Shown one piece after another: positions 9,501 through 17,124 of a stretch of DNA of 64,000 nt. The notes under the pieces were generated by a model. It saw nothing but the letters and a program-made list of their open reading frames with translations, was not told where the DNA came from and ran no database searches. The stretch's first letter is position 1. Every line of letters starts with the position of its first letter. The stretch lies in contig UCHD01000005.1 of assembly GCA_900472175.1 (NCBI GenBank), positions 124,001 through 188,000 on the forward strand, given 5' to 3'. A program made the translations under genes and the position numbers. Origin of the DNA: Hyphomicrobiales bacterium (GTDB lineage: Bacteria; Pseudomonadota; Alphaproteobacteria; Rhizobiales; Rhizobiaceae).

Positions 9501-9694
9501 TTGCCCGGGAAATCTTCTGGGGGCCGATGGCTTACGCCATGATGGGCGGCATCATCGTCGGTACCGTCCTGACGCTGCTCTTCCTGCCAGCGCTGTACCT
9601 TGCCTGGTTCCGCATCAAGCCGCCGGAAAAGACCGAGGAAATCACGCTGGAAGGATCGGCGGTCGCGGCCACGGATGATGCTGTTCCGGTCTAG
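6590..9694 (+). CDS. RND-family efflux pump, inner-membrane permease
   Basis: The protein has 1034 residues, the family's usual size. Transmembrane helix 1 is at the N-terminus (MVWYFMIVFGLLGFFSYL), followed by a porter domain, helices 2-6, a second porter domain and the remaining helices. The paired acidic residues of helix 4 that carry the proton relay are present (ALGLLVDDAMIAVEMM). It belongs with the AcrB-like family in a broad sense, and its FNLSDWALDHASMVWYF start is typical of the branch found with two adaptors. Substrates cannot be predicted. No outer-membrane factor gene is adjacent, so a TolC-type channel encoded elsewhere would be needed. Confidence 0.92.
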   Translation: MKKFNLSDWALDHASMVWYFMIVFGLLGFFSYLSLGREEDPSFTIKTMTISAQWPGASVEETTRQVTERIERKLEELESLDYTRSMTTPGQTLVFVNLKDTTKARDVASIWVTVRNMIADIHGQFPSGVVGPSFNDRFGDVFGNIYAFTSDGLTQRQLRDYVETARREILTVPNIGKVDIVGAQDEVIYLEFSTRQLAALGINQNDVVATLQAQNAIAPSGVVQAKGERVSVRVNGQFSSEDSLRAVNLQVNNRFFRLTDIATITRGYTDPPSALFRYNGQSAIGLAIGMKQGANLLEFGDHVEEKIKQVEAELPVGVGVHLVSDQPLIVEEAVSGFTRGLAEAVIIVLLVSFVSLGVRAGLVVALSIPLTLAITFVVMSYFDISLQRISLGALIIALGLLVDDAMIAVEMMVARLEAGDSLRKAATYVYTSTAFPMLTGTLVTVASFIPVGLNNSAAGEFTFTLFVVIAVSLVVSWIVAVVFAPLLGVTILPKTMKQHHEQKGRLARSFSGLLGWCMRWKWTTIALTMLVFGLSLFGMTKVQQQFFPSSDRLELIVDWSLPQNSSITETNAQMAKFEKDKLAGNPDVERWSTYVGQGAVRFVLSFDVQPPDTSFGQTIIVTKSLEVRDRLRADLQKYLKETFVGTDAYVKLLDIGPPVGRPVQYRLSGPDIGKVREHALELGSVLGRNPLLGDVVYDWNEPARVIKVDVLQDKARQLGVTSQDIASALNGIVGGTTVTQVRDDIYLINVVARAKASERQSIELLRDLQLPGTNGNSVPLAAVASFRYEMEQPVVWRRSRLPTLTVKAGILDATQPATIVAQLSKDVNAFAEKLPPGYKIDVGGSVEESGKSQAPIAAVVPLMLFVMATILMIQLQSFSRLFLVFAVAPLALIGVVAALLSSNSPMGFVAILGILALIGILIRNSVILVVQIEHLRTEGVAPWQAVQEATEHRMRPIMLTAAAASLALIPIAREIFWGPMAYAMMGGIIVGTVLTLLFLPALYLAWFRIKPPEKTEEITLEGSAVAATDDAVPV

Positions 9695-9699
9695 GCGTT

Positions 9700-10731
9700 T
9701 TACAGCATCACCACCGTCAGCTCGGTCTTGTCATAGGCAAAATCGATCGGTGTGGTTCCCGTATGTTCCAGCACCAGCCAGTCGCCGGCGTTGAGGATCG
9801 CCATACCGATGGCGCAGTTGCCGTAGGATGAGGCAGCCGTATCGTTGTCGTTGATGCTGGCGACAATCGTCGTGCCGTTGACCTTGACTGTAACGGAAAA
9901 GGCACCTGCGGGATTGGCCTCGACGCCAAGGCAGATCAGATAGGGGCCTGCGACCGGCACGACCAATCGGCTGCCGCCGCCTGCAACGGCTGCGCCGAGG
10001 GTGAAGCCGCCCTGATTGACGCTGAGCGTCGAAAAGCCGGTTTGCGAACCGGACGCCGGCGTCAAGACGCCTCCGCCACGCGTGGCCCGCACCAGTGGGC
10101 GCTGCGGCATGCTGACCTGGCCTTGCCCGGTGATGCTCAAGGCCGACTTCCAGCTGGTGCCGTCGGCGCTGACCTTGACGGAGAATTCGTTCGAGCCGGT
10201 CAGCCCCATTTCCGCCCGGCCGGACCAGCCTGTCTGGAACAGCAGGCTTGCCGTATCGCCTGCCGCCGCCTTGTTGACCTTGATCTGATGGCCGCTGCCG
10301 TCATGGGTTAGCAGCGTGGCGGCTGCTGCGACGGCGAGCCGGTTGGTACTGTCGGCGGTGGTGTTGATGCCGACAGACGCCGGGGTGCCGATCGCGTCGA
10401 ATGCAGCCCAGGTGCTGCCATTGTGAATTTTCAACTTGTCCTCGGCCGCGAACCAGCCGCGCCAGCCATCCTTTGGCGTAATGAAGATCCAGTCGCCGTC
10501 CTGGCGGAAGGCAAGCTTGCCGCTCTTTCCGGCCCAGGCAGCCGTCGGTGACGCCGTGACATTGAAACACGTGCCTTCCTGCGGATCGGATGGCGGGACC
10601 GACAATGAAGCGGTGATCGTCAATTGAGTCAGGGCGTCGAGGCGCTGCAGGGCCTCGTTGTGGGTGACATGCTTTTGCGCCTGCGACGGCAGGATATAGG
10701 GCAGTTCCAGGTTGACGGTTGTTTCGCTCAT
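9700..10731 (-). CDS. DUF2793 protein (phage/gene-transfer-agent tail-associated family)
   Basis: The protein has 343 residues. The N-terminal 110 residues match what I know as DUF2793: LPYILPSQAQKHVTHNEALQRLDALTQ, then a small beta domain with WAGKSGKLAFRQDGDWIFITPKDGW. These proteins occur in prophages and gene-transfer-agent-like clusters of alphaproteobacteria. The rest is Gly/Thr/Ser-rich beta sequence ending in a C1q/TNF-like fold candidate (GGGSRLVVPVAGPYLICLGVEA through DWLVLEHTG). No other phage gene is nearby, so it is an orphan. It converges on the RND pump gene with only 5 bases between stops and no visible terminator. Confidence 0.7.
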   Translation of the reverse strand: MSETTVNLELPYILPSQAQKHVTHNEALQRLDALTQLTITASLSVPPSDPQEGTCFNVTASPTAAWAGKSGKLAFRQDGDWIFITPKDGWRGWFAAEDKLKIHNGSTWAAFDAIGTPASVGINTTADSTNRLAVAAAATLLTHDGSGHQIKVNKAAAGDTASLLFQTGWSGRAEMGLTGSNEFSVKVSADGTSWKSALSITGQGQVSMPQRPLVRATRGGGVLTPASGSQTGFSTLSVNQGGFTLGAAVAGGGSRLVVPVAGPYLICLGVEANPAGAFSVTVKVNGTTIVASINDNDTAASSYGNCAIGMAILNAGDWLVLEHTGTTPIDFAYDKTELTVVML

Positions 10732-10873
10732 CGGGTCCCTTCTCCTTTGCGGGTGAGGAGAAGGATACCCGCTGATGAAGGGCAGGGGACGGTCAGCTGG
10801 CTCTGCCGTTGTTTTTCAAGGCAGATTGAGGTTGAACATGCCCGCTGATCCCCGGGGCTGGCAAGATTTCGTG

Positions 10874-11650
10874 TCAGTCCTTGCCGCGCGAGACGAAATG
10901 CGGGTTGGCGAAATCGACGTCGGATGTTTGGTTGCGCTTGCCATAGGTCAGTGGGTTGCCATCCATGGTCACGGTCTCGCCGCCGGCTGCGCGCAGGACG
11001 GCGTCCCCCGCGGCGGTATCCCATTCCATCGTCCGGCTCAGCCGCGGATAGATGTCGGCCAGCCCTTCGGCAAGAAGACAGAATTTCAGCGACGAGCCGA
11101 TCGCTTCATAGTCGGTAATACCATGCTCCGCGAGATAGGCGATGGTTTCCTGGCTGTTGTGCGAGCGGCTGGCCAAGGCCACCAGCCTGTCGCCGCGGCT
11201 GCGGCAACCGATGATGACCGGTGGACCGATATCGTGCTGGGCGGAAACGACGGACTTTTTTGCCTTGTTGCGGGTGGCAGCATAGAGGATGCAGAGGGCC
11301 GGGGCGTAGACGACGCCCGCGATCGGTTCACCCTTCTCGATCAGCGCAATGTTGACGGTGAAATCGTCGTTGCGGCCGACGAATTCCTTGGTGCCGTCCA
11401 GCGGGTCAACCAGGAAGAACGATTTGCCTTCAATCTCCGGGATGTGCCCGGCGGCAACCGCTTCTTCGGCGACGACCGGGATATCAGGGAAAGCTGCAGC
11501 CAGGATATCGAGAATGATCTTCTCGGCGCTCTCGTCGGCATCGGTGACGGGGGAACAGTCAGGCTTGTAGCTGACTTCCGGTCCGGCATGATAGATGTCG
11601 AGGATCGCTTTCCCCGCAGCTACCGCTGCCGCTTCCAGAATGTCGAGCAT
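10874..11650 (-). CDS. cysQ: 3'(2'),5'-bisphosphate nucleotidase CysQ
   Basis: This inositol-monophosphatase-fold enzyme removes the 3' phosphate from PAP/PAPS, preventing build-up during sulfate assimilation. Visible metal-binding motifs are VTDADESAE, EEA, DPLDGTKEF and WDTAAGDAVLRAAGG. The frame is open upstream to 11749, but ATG 11650 (MLDILEAAAVAAG) has GGAAG about 8 bases before it and gives 258 residues, close to the family's usual length. It is divergent from soxB; the 229-base gap holds both promoters. Confidence 0.9.
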   Translation of the reverse strand: MLDILEAAAVAAGKAILDIYHAGPEVSYKPDCSPVTDADESAEKIILDILAAAFPDIPVVAEEAVAAGHIPEIEGKSFFLVDPLDGTKEFVGRNDDFTVNIALIEKGEPIAGVVYAPALCILYAATRNKAKKSVVSAQHDIGPPVIIGCRSRGDRLVALASRSHNSQETIAYLAEHGITDYEAIGSSLKFCLLAEGLADIYPRLSRTMEWDTAAGDAVLRAAGGETVTMDGNPLTYGKRNQTSDVDFANPHFVSRGKD

Positions 11651-11879
11651 CTGTGCTTCCAGTGTCTTTCCGCCGTCCACGGCCTTGGTCTCCAAATTGC
11701 GTGAAGACGTTGAGTTCCAACATCTCTGCCAGGGATTATACATCCACATTCCTTACCGGTCTTTTCAAGATTTGCGCGTGAAATTTTGCCGACTGTGCCG
11801 CATTTGGCACTGCGTCTTTTGCGCTGGTGCGGTAGAGCTGCGATTGCACTGCAACAGGATGGGTGGAACTGGGACTGGC

Positions 11880-13130
11880 ATGCGTTATTCGGCATTCTCC
11901 ATCGTTAAGAACGCGCTGACGGGCAACGTCAACTGGACCCCGGCCTGGCGTCAGCCAGAACCCAAGCCGTTTTACGACGTGATCATCGTCGGCGGCGGTG
12001 GCCATGGGCTGGCAACGGCCTATTATCTTGCCAAGGAATTCGGTCTCAAGAATATCGCGGTGCTGGAAAAGGGCTATCTTGGCTCCGGCAATGTCGGCCG
12101 CAACACCACGATCGTGCGCTCCAACTATATGCTGCCCGGCAACGAGCCGTTTTACGAGTTTTCGATGAAGCTCTGGGAAGGCATGGAGCAGGACCTCAAC
12201 TACAACGCCATGCTGTCTCAGCGCGGCATCATCAATCTCTACCATAATGACGGCCAGCGCGACGCCTATATCCGCCGCGGCAATGCCATGTGGATGGAGG
12301 GCGTTCCGGCCGAGCTGCTCGACCGGGCGGCCTTGAAGAAAATGCTGCCTTTCCTCAACTTCGATCACGCCCGCTTTCCGATCATGGGCGGCCTGCTGCA
12401 GAAGCGCGGCGGCACGGCGCGTCATGATGCCGTTGCCTGGGGTTACGCCCGCGCCGCCGACCGTCTCGGCGTCGATCTCATCCAGAATTGCGAGGTTGCC
12501 GGCATCCGTCGCGAGAACGGCGTGGTGACTGGTGTCGAAACATCGAGAGGATTCATCGGCTGTGGCAAGCTGGGGCTGGCGGCAGCCGGCAATACCTCGC
12601 GCGTCGGAGAGATGGCCGACCTGAAACTGCCGATCGAAAGCCACGTGCTTCAGGCTTTTGTGACCGAGGGGCTGAAGCCAGCCATCGATCACGTCATCAC
12701 CTACGGTGCCGGGCACTTTTATATTTCCCAGTCGGACAAGGGTGGTCTGGTTTTTGGTGCCGAGATCGACGGCTATAATTCCTATGCTCAACGCGGCAAT
12801 CTGGCGACCGTCGAGCATGTGATGGAAGAGGGGGTGACGATGATCCCCGGCCTGTCGCGGGTGCGCGTGCTGCGCTCCTGGGGCGGGGTGATGGACATGA
12901 GCATGGATGGCTCGCCGATCATCAGCCACACGCCAATCGACAATCTCTATCTGAATTGCGGTTGGTGTTACGGCGGCTTCAAGGCGACACCTGCTTCCGG
13001 CTGGTGTTTTGCGCATCTGATCGCCAAGAACGAGACCCATCCCGTTGCCCGTTTCCTGCGCCTCGATCGCTTCGAGCGCGGCTATCCCATCGATGAACAC
13101 GGCGCTGGCCCACAGCCCAACCTGCATTGA
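11880..13130 (+). CDS. soxB: Sarcosine oxidase beta subunit
   Basis: This is the beta subunit of the heterotetrameric sarcosine oxidase, which demethylates sarcosine to glycine and passes the one-carbon unit to tetrahydrofolate. ATG 11880 gives 416 residues, the normal length; the frame is open upstream but has no homologous sequence there. The dinucleotide motif IIVGGGGHGLATAYYLAKE lies near residue 35. His182 in the ARHDAV segment is the candidate for the covalent flavin link. SYAQRGNLATVEHVMEE and the terminal GGFKATPASG are typical. It is the first gene of soxBDAG. The usual partners glyA and purU are not adjacent here. Confidence 0.95.
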   Translation: MRYSAFSIVKNALTGNVNWTPAWRQPEPKPFYDVIIVGGGGHGLATAYYLAKEFGLKNIAVLEKGYLGSGNVGRNTTIVRSNYMLPGNEPFYEFSMKLWEGMEQDLNYNAMLSQRGIINLYHNDGQRDAYIRRGNAMWMEGVPAELLDRAALKKMLPFLNFDHARFPIMGGLLQKRGGTARHDAVAWGYARAADRLGVDLIQNCEVAGIRRENGVVTGVETSRGFIGCGKLGLAAAGNTSRVGEMADLKLPIESHVLQAFVTEGLKPAIDHVITYGAGHFYISQSDKGGLVFGAEIDGYNSYAQRGNLATVEHVMEEGVTMIPGLSRVRVLRSWGGVMDMSMDGSPIISHTPIDNLYLNCGWCYGGFKATPASGWCFAHLIAKNETHPVARFLRLDRFERGYPIDEHGAGPQPNLH

Positions 13131-13142
13131 GACCTGAAAAGA

Positions 13143-13421
13143 ATGGCGAGCCTCATTCACTGCCCGCACTGCGGCGTCCGGCCGAAGGAAGAGTTTTCGA
13201 TCCGCGGCGACGCGTCGCTGATCCGTCCCGATCCGGAAGCGTCAGACGAAGCCTGGAACGATTATGTCCATATCCGTTCCAACCCGCGCGGACGTTACCG
13301 CGAACACTGGCAGCATGTTGCCGGTTGCCGCCGCTGGCTGGTGGTCGAGCGCGATACGTTCACCCATGAGGTGTTTGCGGTCACGGATGCCGCGTCTTCT
13401 GCACGGGAGGCTGGCCGATGA
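13143..13421 (+). CDS. soxD: Sarcosine oxidase delta subunit
   Basis: This small zinc-binding subunit has 92 residues. Cys7 and Cys10 (HCPHC), His58 and Cys62 are the likely zinc ligands. The block YVHIRSNPRGRYREHW and the HVAGCRRW turn are hallmarks of the SoxD family. It lies 12 bases after soxB and overlaps soxA by ATGA, which supports translational coupling and fixed subunit stoichiometry. Confidence 0.95.
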   Translation: MASLIHCPHCGVRPKEEFSIRGDASLIRPDPEASDEAWNDYVHIRSNPRGRYREHWQHVAGCRRWLVVERDTFTHEVFAVTDAASSAREAGR

Positions 13422-16375
13422 CAGCCTATCGTCTTGCCTCTGGCGGTCTGATCGATCGCAGTGCGCCGCTCGATTTCCGGTTTGACGGCCGGAACCTTAC
13501 TGGTTTTTCAGGCGATACGCTCGCCTCCGCATTGCTTGCCAACGATCAGCTTCTGGTTGGCCGCAGCTTTAAATATCACCGGCCGCGCGGCATCGTCACC
13601 GCCGGGCCATCCGAGCCGAATGCGCTGGTAACCATTGGCAAGGGCGCCGATAGCGACCCGAACACCAAGGCGACGGTCGCGGAACTCTATTCCGGTCTTG
13701 ATGCGCATAGCCAGAACCGCTTTCCTTCGCTGAAATACGATTTTGGCGCGGTAAACGGCCTGTTGTCGCCCTTCCTTGGCGCAGGTTTTTACTACAAGAC
13801 CTTCATGTGGCCGGCCGCCTTCTGGGAGAAAGTCTACGAGCCCATCATCCGCAAGGCGGCCGGGCTTGGCCGCGCGGTTCTGGAGCGCGATCCGCAGGCC
13901 TATGAAAAATGCTGGGCGCATTGCGATCTGCTCGTTATCGGCTCCGGTCCAACGGGGCTGATGGCGGCGTTGACGGCGGGGCGTGCAGGCTTGCGGGTCA
14001 TCCTGGCCGACGAGGATTTCAGGTTGGGTGGTTCGCTGCTTGGCGAGACGGCGCGCGTCAATGATGCTTCAGCACAGGATTTCACCGAAACGGTGCTGGC
14101 CGAACTGCGGTCCTTGCCGAATGTGACGATGATGCCGCGCACCACCGTTTTCGGCTGGTACGATGACAATGTATTCGGCGCGGTCGAGCGGGTGCAGAAG
14201 CATGTGGCATTGCCGCAGGCGAAGCTGCCGGTCGAGCGGCTCTGGCGCATCGCCGCCAAGCGGGCGCTGCTGGCGACTGGAGCGGAGGAGCGGCCGCTGG
14301 TGTTCGGCGGCAATGACAGGCCGGGCGTGATAATGGCCGGTGCCATGCGCACCTATGCAAACCGCTTCGGCGTTGCTGCGGGCAAGTCGGTGGCGATCTT
14401 CACCAATGGCAGCGCCGGTTACCGCACCGCCGCCGATCTTGCAGCGCATGGTGTCGAGATTGCCGCGATCATCGACAGCCGTGCGGAGGGGGCTGATGTC
14501 GCGCCGGATGGCGTTCGGGTCATTCGATCGGCGTCTGTCATCGACACGAAGGGACGTCAGCGTGTCTGCGGTGCCGTCGTGGAGCGCTCGGGGTTCGAGC
14601 AGACGATTGCCTGTGACGCGATCGCTATGTCCGGCGGCTGGAACCCGGTCATTCATCTCGCCTGCCAGCGCGGGGCCAAGGCCATCTGGTCCGAGGATTT
14701 GAAGACGTTTCTTGCGCCGGATGTCGGTAACGGGCTGGTTGTCGCCGGGGCTGCGGCGGGACGCTACACTTTGGCTGGCTGTCTGAAGGATGGTGCCGAG
14801 AAGGCGGTGGTTATCGCCGCTGATCTCGGATTTTCGACGGTCTCCCACACCGCCCCAGCCGTCGAAGGCGAAATCGATCCCTCGTTCACGGCCCTGTGGT
14901 ATTCGCCGGGTGCCAAAGCAAAGGCCTTTGTCGATTTTCAGAACGATGTCCATGTCAAGGATATCGGCCTTGCCCTGCGCGAAGGCTTTGGCCATGTCGA
15001 ACATGCCAAGCGCTATACGACCAACGGCATGGCGACCGATCAGGGCAAGCTTTCCGGGATCAATGCGACCGGCCTCCTGGCAGCCATGCAGGGCATCAGC
15101 CCGGCCGATGTCGGCACGACCACATTCCGGCCGTTCTACACGCCGGTCGCCTTCGGCGCTTTGGCCGGAACATCGCGCGACGAGCATGCAGCACCAGTGC
15201 GCAAATCGCCGCTGCATGGCTGGGCGCAGAGAAACGGTGCCGTCTTCGTCGATTCCGGCCTCTGGTTCCGCCCCGCCTATTTTTCGCGCGGTGGCGAAAA
15301 GACCTGGCGCGAAAGCACTGACCGGGAAGTCCGCAATATCAGAGAAAATGCCGGGCTCTGCGATGTCTCGACGCTCGGCAAGATCGAAGTCTTCGGGCCG
15401 GATGCGGCGGAATTTCTCAATCGGCTTTACTGCAATCCGTTTCTGAAGCTGCCGGTCGGCAAGGCACGGTACGGCTTGATGCTGCGCGAGGATGGCATGG
15501 TCTATGACGATGGCACGACCAGCCGGTTGTCGCATGAGCATTTTGTCATGACCACCACCACGGCGCTGGCCGGCGGCGTCATGTCCCATATGGAATATTG
15601 TGCGCAGGTGCATTGGCCCGACCTCAAGGTCCGCTTCTGCTCCTCGACCGATCAATGGGCGCAGATGGCGATCGCCGGGCCGAAGGCGCGACTGGTCCTG
15701 CAAGCGCTGGTCGAGGACGATATTTCCGATGCGGCTTTCCCGTTCCTTGCCGCCGGTGCGGTCACCCTGAGAGGCGGACTGAAGGCGCGGCTGTTCCGGA
15801 TCTCGTTTTCCGGTGAACTGGCCTACGAGCTGGCTGTGCCTGCCGGACTTGGTGAGGCCGTTGCGGATGCCGTCATGGAAGAGGGCATGGCGCACGGGAT
15901 CTGTGCTTACGGGCTGGAAGCCCTGAACGTTCTGCGCATCGAAAAGGGCCATGTCACCCATGCCGAATTCGCTGGCCGGGTCACGCCTGATGATGCCGGC
16001 TTCGGGCGCATGGTCTCGGCGCAGAAACCCGACTTCATCGGCAAGCGGCTTTCGACCCGTTACGGACTGACGGCCGCTGACCGGATGCAGATGGTCGGAT
16101 TGAAACCGGTGGAGCCGGACCAGCATATCCGTGCCGGTGCGCATCTGTTGCGCGAGGGTGCAAAGCCGTCGACGTTGAACGATCAGGGTTATGTCAGCTC
16201 CGCCTGCTTCTCCCCGACGCTCGGACACGATATCGCGCTGGCCTTTCTCAAATCGGGCCGCGAGCGCTATGGCGAACGTGTCGTCGTCTGGGACAAGCTG
16301 GCAGGTGCCGAGGTGGTGGCGGAAATCTGCAATCCTGTCTTCGTTGATCCCGGCAACACGAAACTGAATTCCTGA
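13418..16375 (+). CDS. soxA: Sarcosine oxidase alpha subunit
   Basis: The protein has 985 residues. The N-terminal region (DGRNLTGFSGDTLASALLAN, KYHRPRGIV) resembles the ferredoxin-like fold of this subunit. A Rossmann dinucleotide domain follows (LLVIGSGPTGLMAALTAGRAG near residue 175), then a second nucleotide-binding block. The C-terminal third is an aminomethyltransferase (GcvT) domain that takes up the formaldehyde-equivalent carbon onto tetrahydrofolate (YGLMLREDGMVYDDGTTSRL, GLEALNVLRIEKGH). It is co-transcribed with soxD and soxG; the gap to soxG is 7 bases. Confidence 0.95.
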   Translation: MTAYRLASGGLIDRSAPLDFRFDGRNLTGFSGDTLASALLANDQLLVGRSFKYHRPRGIVTAGPSEPNALVTIGKGADSDPNTKATVAELYSGLDAHSQNRFPSLKYDFGAVNGLLSPFLGAGFYYKTFMWPAAFWEKVYEPIIRKAAGLGRAVLERDPQAYEKCWAHCDLLVIGSGPTGLMAALTAGRAGLRVILADEDFRLGGSLLGETARVNDASAQDFTETVLAELRSLPNVTMMPRTTVFGWYDDNVFGAVERVQKHVALPQAKLPVERLWRIAAKRALLATGAEERPLVFGGNDRPGVIMAGAMRTYANRFGVAAGKSVAIFTNGSAGYRTAADLAAHGVEIAAIIDSRAEGADVAPDGVRVIRSASVIDTKGRQRVCGAVVERSGFEQTIACDAIAMSGGWNPVIHLACQRGAKAIWSEDLKTFLAPDVGNGLVVAGAAAGRYTLAGCLKDGAEKAVVIAADLGFSTVSHTAPAVEGEIDPSFTALWYSPGAKAKAFVDFQNDVHVKDIGLALREGFGHVEHAKRYTTNGMATDQGKLSGINATGLLAAMQGISPADVGTTTFRPFYTPVAFGALAGTSRDEHAAPVRKSPLHGWAQRNGAVFVDSGLWFRPAYFSRGGEKTWRESTDREVRNIRENAGLCDVSTLGKIEVFGPDAAEFLNRLYCNPFLKLPVGKARYGLMLREDGMVYDDGTTSRLSHEHFVMTTTTALAGGVMSHMEYCAQVHWPDLKVRFCSSTDQWAQMAIAGPKARLVLQALVEDDISDAAFPFLAAGAVTLRGGLKARLFRISFSGELAYELAVPAGLGEAVADAVMEEGMAHGICAYGLEALNVLRIEKGHVTHAEFAGRVTPDDAGFGRMVSAQKPDFIGKRLSTRYGLTAADRMQMVGLKPVEPDQHIRAGAHLLREGAKPSTLNDQGYVSSACFSPTLGHDIALAFLKSGRERYGERVVVWDKLAGAEVVAEICNPVFVDPGNTKLNS

Positions 16376-16382
16376 GGCGGAC

Positions 16383-16943
16383 ATGAGCAGAACCTATATT
16401 TCCCGGCATCCCCTGGATGATCTGCTGCCGCTGGAACCGGGCATTCGCGCCGTCGACCACCTGGATGTTCCGCGCTCCTCTGCGATCGTCTCGGTGATGG
16501 CGATGGACGGCGAAGAAGCTTCCGTTACCGCGGGGCTGGCGGCATCCGGCGATGTCTCCATCCGCTTTACCGGACCTGGTGAGTGGCTGGCTGTGTCGCA
16601 ATCGGAAACGCCGGAAAGCCTGCATCGCAATTTATCCTTGCTGCTGGCAGAGACGGCCTACTTTGTCGACCAGAGCGATGGCCGCGTCGTTTTCAGGCTG
16701 TCCGGCCCCAATGTCCGGCGCATCCTTGCCAAGGGCATCGCCACGGATCTGCATCCGGCGATCTTCGAGGTCGGTACGTCGTCGAACGTTCTTTGCGGCC
16801 ATATCAGCATCAATCTGGCCCGCACCGGTGAGAACGAGTTCGAATTGATCGTCATGCGCAGCTTCGCCATCGCGCTTTTCGATGATCTGAAAGTGATGGG
16901 GCGGGAGTTCGATCTCTCCGCCGGTTTCTCCGTCCGGGGATAA
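16383..16943 (+). CDS. soxG: Sarcosine oxidase gamma subunit
   Basis: The protein has 186 residues and is the weakly conserved structural subunit that completes soxBDAG. It has a truncated GcvT-like fold with conserved turns: FTGPGEWLAVS, VDQSDGRVVFRLSGPNVRRILAKG and LIVMRSFAIALFDDL. The identification rests on position directly after soxA as well as these motifs. No terminator is evident in the 181 bases before the next gene. Confidence 0.92.
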   Translation: MSRTYISRHPLDDLLPLEPGIRAVDHLDVPRSSAIVSVMAMDGEEASVTAGLAASGDVSIRFTGPGEWLAVSQSETPESLHRNLSLLLAETAYFVDQSDGRVVFRLSGPNVRRILAKGIATDLHPAIFEVGTSSNVLCGHISINLARTGENEFELIVMRSFAIALFDDLKVMGREFDLSAGFSVRG

Positions 16944-17124
16944 AAGCGGCATCGCATGACGTTTTTCCGGCGCTCCTGAAGTAGCCGATGGCGGGAATGG
17001 GCAAGACCTGTTCGCAGGGATATCTTTCACAGCGGCGGCTTTGCCGGTACGGTTTCGAAAGCCAAGATTTCGCTTAACTGAGCGGGATGCTTTTCGCAGG
17101 CAATCCCGAAACCGGAGAATATCC

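Noticed and set aside
11799-11825. TGGCAC followed by TTTTGC upstream of soxB as a sigma-54 promoter
   Set aside because: The spacing between the GG and GC elements is three bases too long for sigma-54.
11595-11879. N-terminal extension of soxB in the same open frame
   Set aside because: It overlaps the cysQ start region and shows no SoxB-like sequence; ATG 11880 gives the standard length.
14069-16384. A 771-codon open frame antisense to soxA
   Set aside because: It is a shadow of soxA third-codon-position GC; no family resemblance and no ribosome site.
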